A DNA stretch of 48,531 nucleotides from assembly GCA_963620035.1 (NCBI GenBank), contig CAVEXN010000016.1:1-48531 (forward strand), given 5' to 3'. A program made the position numbers and the translations under genes. The stretch is from F23-D06 sp963620035 (GTDB taxonomy: Bacteria > Bacteroidota > Bacteroidia > Bacteroidales > WCHB1-69). The notes under the pieces were generated by a model, which saw nothing but the letters and a program-made list of their open reading frames with translations, did not search any database and was not told the DNA's origin. Positions 42,540-48,531 of the stretch are shown here, one piece after another. The number at the start of each line of letters is the position of its first letter. Positions within the stretch are counted from its first letter, which is position 1.

Positions 42540-43985
42540 ATGCCTAACGATTTGAAGCAGAGTACCATTTCAGGTATGATATGGAGCGGTGTCGGCCGCA
42601 TAGGCACGGTAGGCATTTTGTTCATTTCCAACCTTGTGTTGGCGCGCCTTCTTATGCCGGATGATTTCGGATGCATCGGTATGCTGTATGTCTTCATTGC
42701 CATTTCAGGCGTGTTTGTCAGCGGCGGGCTCGGTCAGGCTTTGATTCAGAAAAAGAAGCCTACGCAGACCGACTATACCACCGTTTTCTATTGGAACCTT
42801 GTCACGGCAATGTTCTTCTACCTCATCCTCTTCTTTTCCGCCCCGGCCATTGCGCGTTTCTATGGCATTCCACTGCTTCGCGATGTGTTGCGGGTTCAGA
42901 GTCTGGTTCTGATCATCCAGTCTTTCTCTTTTGTGCAAGCCACGCAATTGCAGAAAAACCTCCGGTTCAAGTCGTATTCGACCAGAAACATTGCCGCCGC
43001 CCTTGCCGGAATGGTTGTTGCCATCGTTATGGCTTTACTCGGCTGCGGAGTTTGGAGTCTGGTGGTCTCCGCACTTGTCTCCGCCATCGTCAACGTACTC
43101 CTGCTGTGGCGGATGAGTTCTTGGCGACCTACCCTGACTTTCAGTTTCCAGTCGCTGAAATCCCTGTTCAGTTTCGGCGGTCTGATGCTGCTTTCCTCCT
43201 TAGTGGAAACCATCTACACCAACCTGCAAAGTTTCGTCATCGGCAAATGTTATTCCGCCAAAGACCTGGGGTTCTTCACCCAGGCAAAAAAACTGGAAGA
43301 GGTGCCCACCACCTCTCTGTCTGCCATCGTCAACGATGTCTCCTTTCCGGTTTTCTCCGCTTTGCAAGATGACAAGGAAATGCTCGTGCATGGGTTGCGA
43401 AAAAACGTCAAAGCCGTCACCTACCTCAATTTCCCGATGATGGCGCTGCTCATTGTCATTGCCCACCCGATCATCACGTTGCTGTATGGTGCAAAATGGG
43501 ACGTCTCTGCTTCCTATTTCCAGATCATCGCACTCTCCAGCATGATTTACACCCTGAACACCCTGAACACCAATGCCATCAAGTCAATCGGAAAAAGCAA
43601 AATATACTTCTTCATCCAACTGACCAAACGCATCATCGGCATCGCCCTGATTATATTAGGTGTCCGGTTCGGCATCATGGGGCTGCTGTGGGCTGTCGCC
43701 GCCGTCGGATACATCTGCTTTTTCATCAACGCATTCGTCAACGGCAAACTCATCGGATACGGTATCGTGTCACAAATCAAAGACATCGGTATCTGCTATC
43801 TCCTGTCCATCCTCGTCGGCATCGCAACATTCTTTGCCGGGAATGCAATCCCACTGCCGCCCTACCCCGTCATGTTCATCCAGATAGCCCTTTATATTCT
43901 GTTATACTGGCTCTTTTCTGTCTTGCTCAGGCTCGACGGATACAGCACCTACAAAGAAATCATTCTTAACAAAATAAAAAAATGA
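42540..43985 (+). CDS. Wzx-type polysaccharide flippase
   Basis: 481 residues with about 12-14 hydrophobic segments. The N-terminus (SGMIWSGVGRIGTVGILFISNLVLARLLMPDDFGCIGM) is the hallmark of the WzxC/PST-type lipopolysaccharide transporter family within the MOP superfamily. A loop containing LIQKKKPTQTDYTTVFYWNL and later the block SVSKDLGFFTQAKKLEEVP-like (YSAKDLGFFTQAKKL) are also family features. It would move an undecaprenyl-linked oligosaccharide across the inner membrane. First gene of a four-gene operon with two ATP-grasp ligases and a polymerase/glycosyltransferase fusion; 19 bases to the next gene. Confidence 0.92.
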   Translation: MPNDLKQSTISGMIWSGVGRIGTVGILFISNLVLARLLMPDDFGCIGMLYVFIAISGVFVSGGLGQALIQKKKPTQTDYTTVFYWNLVTAMFFYLILFFSAPAIARFYGIPLLRDVLRVQSLVLIIQSFSFVQATQLQKNLRFKSYSTRNIAAALAGMVVAIVMALLGCGVWSLVVSALVSAIVNVLLLWRMSSWRPTLTFSFQSLKSLFSFGGLMLLSSLVETIYTNLQSFVIGKCYSAKDLGFFTQAKKLEEVPTTSLSAIVNDVSFPVFSALQDDKEMLVHGLRKNVKAVTYLNFPMMALLIVIAHPIITLLYGAKWDVSASYFQIIALSSMIYTLNTLNTNAIKSIGKSKIYFFIQLTKRIIGIALIILGVRFGIMGLLWAVAAVGYICFFINAFVNGKLIGYGIVSQIKDIGICYLLSILVGIATFFAGNAIPLPPYPVMFIQIALYILLYWLFSVLLRLDGYSTYKEIILNKIKK

Positions 43986-44004
43986 ACTTTCACAAAACAA
44001 CAAT

Positions 44005-45171
44005 ATGCATATAAGAAAAGTCCTCAGCTTTTTCTACCATCTCATCAAAGGCATCATCCGGTATCCGTTACGCGACCGCTGGAATGTTGTATGCGACTAC
44101 CTGAAACTCTACCGGCGCAAAGGTCTTGACTTTGACGAATACTACAACTTCGCTTTCGAGGAGCGTCCAGAGGCGTTCAAGGAAAACTTCCTTGCCTTGA
44201 ACGAACAACGTTTCTACCTCGACCTCCTCAACCCGCAGAAATATTACATTCTGGCCCGCAACAAATACTTTGCCCACAAACTGATGGAGATCGGCGGAAT
44301 CCGCAAGCCCGAACTCTACGCCTACTATCACCCCGGGGTCCGTTGCAAAGGCAACGAAATGGCGGGCGACGCGGAAGAGTTGTGCGGCATCTTGCAAGAA
44401 AAAAACGTGACCAGATGTGTTGTCAAAACCACTGAAAGTTCGCACGGCGACAATGTCACCGTCATCAGATCCATCGAATACAAAGGCCGCGAGGCCTTGC
44501 TGCACCTGTACAACGGCACCATTTGCAAGCTCTCCGGTTTCATCGGGAAAGAGCCGCTCCTGTTTGAGAGCCTTGTTGAGCAGACGGAACAGATGAGCGC
44601 CCTCAATGCCACCTCCGTGAACACCGTGCGCTTCATGACCGCCTTGTACCCGGACGGCGAAGCGCGCATCATTGCCACCTTCATCAAAATAGGACGGGCT
44701 GGGAATTGTGTGGACAACGCAGGGAGCGGCGGCAACGTGGACGCATGCGTGGACACCGGGACCGGCACGCTCCAGTATGCCATCCAATACGACGGTTGGC
44801 GCAACATTCGCGACATCGACAACCACCCCGACAGCAATAGTCCCATCAACGGAATCACCATCGAGAATTGGGACTCTATCAAGAAAGAGGTGCTCCGCTT
44901 CCAGCAAGCCTTCCCCTACATCAAGGCGGCAGGTTGGGACATCGCCATCACCGAGCAAGGACCCGTGGCCATAGAGGTGAACGACATGTGGGACCGCACC
45001 GGGCAGTACTTCATCCGCAGAGGATGGCGCCCTGAAATCCGCGAATGCTACATGGCCTGGAAAAAGGAGGGTTGCACATGCGACTTCGGACGGAGCCAAC
45101 GTCGCCTCCCGCAATGGCATCTCAACAAGATTGTCGCACGCCCAGATTTCAACAACGTAACCAATTCTTAA
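44005..45171 (+). CDS. Sugar-transfer-associated ATP-grasp protein
   Basis: 388 residues resembling the ATP-grasp family found in surface-polysaccharide clusters (ATPgrasp_ST). The N-terminal part (1-95) is basic with aromatic residues. The ATP-grasp core shows a lysine strand and glycine/serine loop, CVVKTTESSHGDNVTVIRS (138-156), the FESLVEQTEQMSALNATSVNTVRF block typical of this family, and a metal-binding AIEVNDMWDRTG near 324 (Glu-x-Asn). ATP-grasp enzymes activate a carboxylate as acyl phosphate and join it to an amine. Here that would attach an amino acid or similar group to a sugar. The substrate cannot be named. No membrane segment beyond a weak N-terminal hydrophobic patch. Confidence 0.8.
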   Translation: MHIRKVLSFFYHLIKGIIRYPLRDRWNVVCDYLKLYRRKGLDFDEYYNFAFEERPEAFKENFLALNEQRFYLDLLNPQKYYILARNKYFAHKLMEIGGIRKPELYAYYHPGVRCKGNEMAGDAEELCGILQEKNVTRCVVKTTESSHGDNVTVIRSIEYKGREALLHLYNGTICKLSGFIGKEPLLFESLVEQTEQMSALNATSVNTVRFMTALYPDGEARIIATFIKIGRAGNCVDNAGSGGNVDACVDTGTGTLQYAIQYDGWRNIRDIDNHPDSNSPINGITIENWDSIKKEVLRFQQAFPYIKAAGWDIAITEQGPVAIEVNDMWDRTGQYFIRRGWRPEIRECYMAWKKEGCTCDFGRSQRRLPQWHLNKIVARPDFNNVTNS

Positions 45172-45180
45172 TCTGACACC

Positions 45181-46074
45181 ATGCAATTCAGGTCTCCCCT
45201 AAATCTCGCGCTCCGCTATCTGCTCACCACTCTGTCACCGGCACTGAGCGTCCGCATACAGTTCCGGCTATGCCATCACCGCCGGCTCAACCTCAAGAAC
45301 CCGCAAACGTTAGACGAGAAAATCCAATGGATGAAACTGCACTATTACAAGGACAACGACCTTGTCAAGCGCTGCGCCGACAAGTACCGGGTACGCGAAT
45401 ATGTGAAAGAGCGTGGACTGGAACATATCCTCAACCCGCTCCTCAAAACCTACCGCCATGCCGACGAAATCGACTGGGACGAATTGCCCGACAAGTTTGT
45501 CCTGAAATGGAACTTCGGGAACGGCGGAAACATCATCTGCCCCGACAAGGCAAAACTCGACAAGGATGCTGCCGTGCACGACCTCAACCGGTTTGAAAAA
45601 CTGAAATTCCACCTCATCACCGCCGAGCCGCAATACAACTTCAAGGAGAAACTGATCCTTTGCGAGCAGTTCATCGAAACCGACGACGGTCACGCTCCCG
45701 TCGACTACAAATTCTACTGCTTCAACGGCAAAGTGGAACTTGTCCTCTGCTGCATCGGCCGGGGAGAACAAGAAAAAACGTCGTTCTATTTCTTTGACCG
45801 GGACTGGAATCTTCACCGGCTGAACCGTCAGGGAAAAGCCGCCCCCGAGGGATTCACGATTCCAAAGCCGGACGGCATGGACCAGTTGTTCCATTATGCC
45901 GAAATCCTCTCTGAACCGTTCCCTTTTGTACGCACCGATTTCTACCTCGAACACGGGAAAGCCTATTTCGGCGAATTGACCTTCACGCCGGGCGGCGGCT
46001 TCGACAAAGGACGACTGCCCTCCACCGACCTGCTGTTCGGGCAAATGCTCCAACTCCCGAACATACACCGCTAA
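45181..46074 (+). CDS. TupA-like ATP-grasp ligase
   Basis: 297 residues resembling the TupA-like ATP-grasp group; TupA is known from teichuronopeptide synthesis in alkaliphilic Bacillus. Signature blocks are NPQTLDEKIQWMKLHYYKDN (40-60), CADKYRVREYV, DELPDKFVLKWNFGNGGNI (100-118, with the ATP-binding lysine and glycine loop), DYKFYCFNGKVELVLCC (about 175), and the metal-binding end FGELTFTPGGGFDKG (263-277). The family sits in capsule and exopolysaccharide loci and is predicted to ligate amino acids or peptides to glycans. It follows the other ATP-grasp gene by 9 bases and is not closely similar to it, so the two probably do different steps. Confidence 0.85.
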   Translation: MQFRSPLNLALRYLLTTLSPALSVRIQFRLCHHRRLNLKNPQTLDEKIQWMKLHYYKDNDLVKRCADKYRVREYVKERGLEHILNPLLKTYRHADEIDWDELPDKFVLKWNFGNGGNIICPDKAKLDKDAAVHDLNRFEKLKFHLITAEPQYNFKEKLILCEQFIETDDGHAPVDYKFYCFNGKVELVLCCIGRGEQEKTSFYFFDRDWNLHRLNRQGKAAPEGFTIPKPDGMDQLFHYAEILSEPFPFVRTDFYLEHGKAYFGELTFTPGGGFDKGRLPSTDLLFGQMLQLPNIHR

Positions 46075-46101
46075 TTCATCATCCCGCTGGAAATAACTTC
46101 T

Positions 46102-48393
46102 ATGAAAAAGAACATAGCCAAATACACGCTCTACGCAGCCATTGTCATGATTATCGCCCAGCATCTGCCTTGGCTCTATATGACCATCATGTACCCAATC
46201 CTGCGGTATGGCATCATGGCCTGCATGGCAACCGCCGCACTCTGCACATTCTCTATAGACAAAATCTGTTCCAAGCGCTTCATGAGGCTCTTTATCCTCT
46301 GCATCGCCATAGTTGCCGTCGAAGCCGTATGCTTCCGTCTGCTCGGACTCCGTTTCGTCCTCACTGACCTCAGCGAACTGATAGTAGCCTTCCTGTGCAT
46401 CGTTATCGGCATCGGCCTCGACGAAGACTCGCGCTTCTGGAGCAACGTCTGCTACTTCTACACGGTCGGCCTCATCATCATGACCGTCATCAATTGCTTC
46501 TACTTTGCCAAAGGCCTCTACATCCCGGAATACTATCTGGTTGACAAAGGCAAAAACCAAATCGGAGGACTGCTGGCCATCTGTGCCGCCGCCGACTTCT
46601 TCTTCGCCATCCACCTCAAGTCGCAGCGCAAATACTTCATGACCCTGTTCGTCATCGTAATGCTGCTGCTCCTGATCATCCGTGCCCGCTCCGACTTCTT
46701 CGCCGTGCTCGCCTGCGTGCTGCTGCTCACCGCAAAAGACGGCAAACTGAATTGGAAATGGGGCATAAAGCCCATGCTGACCGTCATAGGCATTATGCTC
46801 ATCTGCTATATCCTCTACTCCGGATTCATCGGCGATGAACTCAAGACCTTTATGGTCGGCGGCAAAAGAGACAACAGCATCGAACAGATTTCTTCACATC
46901 GCTGGGAACGCAACTATCAAGGCATCAACTATTTCCTTCAAAAACCCATACACGGAGAGGGGAAAGAGCCCTCCGACATTCTGCTGATACACAACTACCT
47001 TCTGCTCAGACTCGTACGCTATGGCATCTGGTCGTTCCCCATCATCGGCTTTTACCTTTTCTTCGGCATCAAGACAATATGTGTCCTGTTTCGGCAAAGA
47101 CGCTCCGACATCCGCGACATCGGCTACGTCGCCTGCACCATACCGCTGATCGTGAGCCTTGCGGAACCCAACTTCCCCTACGGACCCGGCACGGTACAAA
47201 TGCTGGCATTCGTGCTGCTGGGCGCCTCGCTGCAAGCCTACGACACCACACCCCCGCGACGCAGGAATAAAAAGGAAAAGAAAATACTGCATCTCAGCAA
47301 CGACTTTATATTCAGCAAAGTACACGCCGAACTCTGTCAAAAACTGGACGAAAAGGGGGTTGGCCAGATTGTCTATACGCCTATCCGCAAAAAAGAACTG
47401 GAAGGGCGCAACCGCTTTGAGGGCAAGAACACAACCATCATCTATTCGTACATCCTGAATCCCTTGCACCGCATATTTTTCAACCTCAAGATAGACAAAA
47501 TCACCCGGGACATCGTCCGCAAAATCGACTTCTCGGAAGTCTCCTTCATTCACGCCTCCAACCTTTTCAGCGACGGCGCCGTGGCGCTTGCCCTGAAAAA
47601 GCGCTACGGCATCCCTTACATTGTAGCGGTCCGCAACACCGACATCAACGTGTTCTTGAAATACACGCCACACCTCTGGTGGGTGCACCGTGCCGTCATC
47701 AACGAGGCCGACCGGGTCATCTTCATCACGCCGACCCTGCAACGGAGACTCGCCGGCCACCGGACGCTCCGCGACATGCAGGACACCATCCGGCGCAAGG
47801 GGAAAGTCATCTGCAACGGACTTAACGACTACTGGCTTAACCATCTGCACCCCGACCCCGCTCAGCACGCCATCAACCACAATATCATTTATGTAGGCAA
47901 CTTTGACCGGAACAAAAACGTGGTCCGCCTCGCCGATGCCGTACTACGACTTGCCGACGAGATCCCAGACGTGCGCCTCAACCTTGTGGGGCGCGGCAAC
48001 CGCGACAAAGTGCTCAACGAAAAGGCACGGCAACACCCTGACACCATAGTCAGTCACGGCCCCGTTTACGACAAAAAGGAATTGCAGGAACTGTACCGAC
48101 AAAACAGCGTCTTTGCCATGCCTTCGCTGCACGAGACCTTCGGACTGGTCTATGTGGAGGCGCTCAGCCAAGGACTCTCCGTGCTCTATTCTGAAAACGA
48201 AGGCATTGACGGTCTTTTTGACGAAAACATCGGAGAATGCGTGACACCCTCTTCCTCTGAGAGTATAGTCAATGGACTGCGCCGCCTGCTGCTGCAGCCT
48301 CAACAGTACCGCACACTGCCACCCGAACGCTTCAAAGAGTTCAATTGGAGCGACATTGCTGAAGAGTATATTGGGTTGTATGAGGATGAATGA
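46102..48393 (+). CDS. Wzy-like polymerase/O-antigen ligase fused to GT4 glycosyltransferase
   Basis: 763 residues in one uninterrupted frame with two parts. Residues 1-about 380 hold about ten hydrophobic segments and the O-antigen ligase/polymerase pattern: a large periplasmic loop with SSHRWERNYQGINYF, then the HNYLLLRLVRYGIWSFP block. A basic linker (PPRRRNKKEKK, about 382-392) joins residues 393-763, a GT4-type glycosyltransferase. This starts ILHLSNDFIFSKVHAELCQKL, has IIYVGNFDRNKNV as the start of the second Rossmann domain, and the EX7E motif ETFGLVYVE in SLHETFGLVYVEALSQG. The first half would polymerise or transfer the glycan outside, the second add a sugar inside. I know of these as separate genes. 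Last gene of the operon. Confidence 0.88.
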   Translation: MKKNIAKYTLYAAIVMIIAQHLPWLYMTIMYPILRYGIMACMATAALCTFSIDKICSKRFMRLFILCIAIVAVEAVCFRLLGLRFVLTDLSELIVAFLCIVIGIGLDEDSRFWSNVCYFYTVGLIIMTVINCFYFAKGLYIPEYYLVDKGKNQIGGLLAICAAADFFFAIHLKSQRKYFMTLFVIVMLLLLIIRARSDFFAVLACVLLLTAKDGKLNWKWGIKPMLTVIGIMLICYILYSGFIGDELKTFMVGGKRDNSIEQISSHRWERNYQGINYFLQKPIHGEGKEPSDILLIHNYLLLRLVRYGIWSFPIIGFYLFFGIKTICVLFRQRRSDIRDIGYVACTIPLIVSLAEPNFPYGPGTVQMLAFVLLGASLQAYDTTPPRRRNKKEKKILHLSNDFIFSKVHAELCQKLDEKGVGQIVYTPIRKKELEGRNRFEGKNTTIIYSYILNPLHRIFFNLKIDKITRDIVRKIDFSEVSFIHASNLFSDGAVALALKKRYGIPYIVAVRNTDINVFLKYTPHLWWVHRAVINEADRVIFITPTLQRRLAGHRTLRDMQDTIRRKGKVICNGLNDYWLNHLHPDPAQHAINHNIIYVGNFDRNKNVVRLADAVLRLADEIPDVRLNLVGRGNRDKVLNEKARQHPDTIVSHGPVYDKKELQELYRQNSVFAMPSLHETFGLVYVEALSQGLSVLYSENEGIDGLFDENIGECVTPSSSESIVNGLRRLLLQPQQYRTLPPERFKEFNWSDIAEEYIGLYEDE

Positions 48394-48411
48394 ACTTTGA
48401 TTTGCGCACGG

Positions 48412-48436
48412 AAATTCCTCGGAGTGAGGAATTTTT
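48412..48436 (+). terminator. Terminator of the polysaccharide operon
   Basis: AAATTCCTC (48412-48420) pairs with GAGGAATTT (48426-48434) around a 5-nt loop, with a T-rich end. It closes the operon 19 bases past the stop. The remaining 95 bases contain no feature I can support. Confidence 0.75.
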
Positions 48437-48531
48437 ACAAGACTGTCTTGCATGACATGAAACGCCGGTTCACCTTCTGTTCAAACTGAATTGGATTTGT
48501 TTGCCTACTTGACCGCCCGCCCATTCGCCTA

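Noticed and set aside
44068..45186. 372-residue minus-strand frame opposite the ATP-grasp gene
   Set aside because: A complete shadow of the supported ATP-grasp coding sequence, with no domain of its own.
45310..46614. 434-residue minus-strand frame across the TupA-like and polymerase genes
   Set aside because: It spans two real genes on the other strand; the acidic, Val/Glu-rich translation is a codon-bias artefact.
46894..47880. 328-residue minus-strand frame opposite the polymerase-GT fusion
   Set aside because: An antisense shadow; the plus-strand product has clear GT4 motifs across this region.

Overview
The window is chromosomal DNA from a member of the Bacteroidota, most likely order Bacteroidales. 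The evidence is a complete type IX secretion (T9SS) outer-membrane translocon gene (sprA) next to ruvA, a giant secreted protein ending in a T9SS type A sorting domain, the family-restricted proteins DUF4954, DUF4292 and BatD, and repeated TAnnTTTG promoter boxes, often with a TTG about 18-21 bases upstream. Shine-Dalgarno-like sequences are almost absent. The family or genus cannot be fixed from the sequence alone. No IS element, prophage, CRISPR array or rRNA operon was seen.

Layout. 1-0.24 kb: tRNA-Ala(GGC) and a bidirectional terminator. 0.24-8.1 kb (minus): ruvA-sprA. 8.2-10.9 kb (minus): a two-gene thiolase / 3-hydroxyacyl-CoA dehydrogenase operon. 11.3-13.1 kb (plus): an exported DUF4292-like protein, queG and tRNA-Leu(CAG), packed without gaps, then rsmI. 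13.77-14.88 kb: an AT-richer accessory patch with a frameshifted small lipoprotein / glycine-zipper gene and a small membrane protein. 14.9-20.9 kb (plus): DUF4954 beta-helix protein, dnaB-trmH, and a BatD-like protein. 21.0-23.8 kb: the ribosomal operon rplM-rpsI-rpsB-tsf. 23.9-28.6 kb: nadB-mtaB-M16 peptidase-recR. 28.6-39.8 kb (minus): a NamZ-type muramidase and a 3344-residue T9SS cargo protein. 40.0-41.5 kb: yceD-rpmF and rdgB. 41.5-42.4 kb (minus): smpB-merR. 42.5-48.4 kb (plus): a self-contained four-gene surface-polysaccharide operon.

How the genes fit together. SprA is the export pore that T9SS cargo uses, and the giant protein at 29.8-39.8 kb is such a cargo. It is built from a beta-helix, repeated jelly-roll and CARDB/Ig-like modules, a GEVED domain and the sorting tail. 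Much of the rest is housekeeping: translation, tRNA and rRNA modification (queG, mtaB, rsmI, trmH, smpB), and DNA replication and repair (dnaB, ruvA, recR). The most unusual locus is the last operon. It holds a Wzx-type flippase, two different ATP-grasp ligases, and a single polypeptide that joins a Wzy-like membrane polymerase/ligase to a GT4 glycosyltransferase. It suggests a surface glycan decorated with amino-acid or peptide groups.
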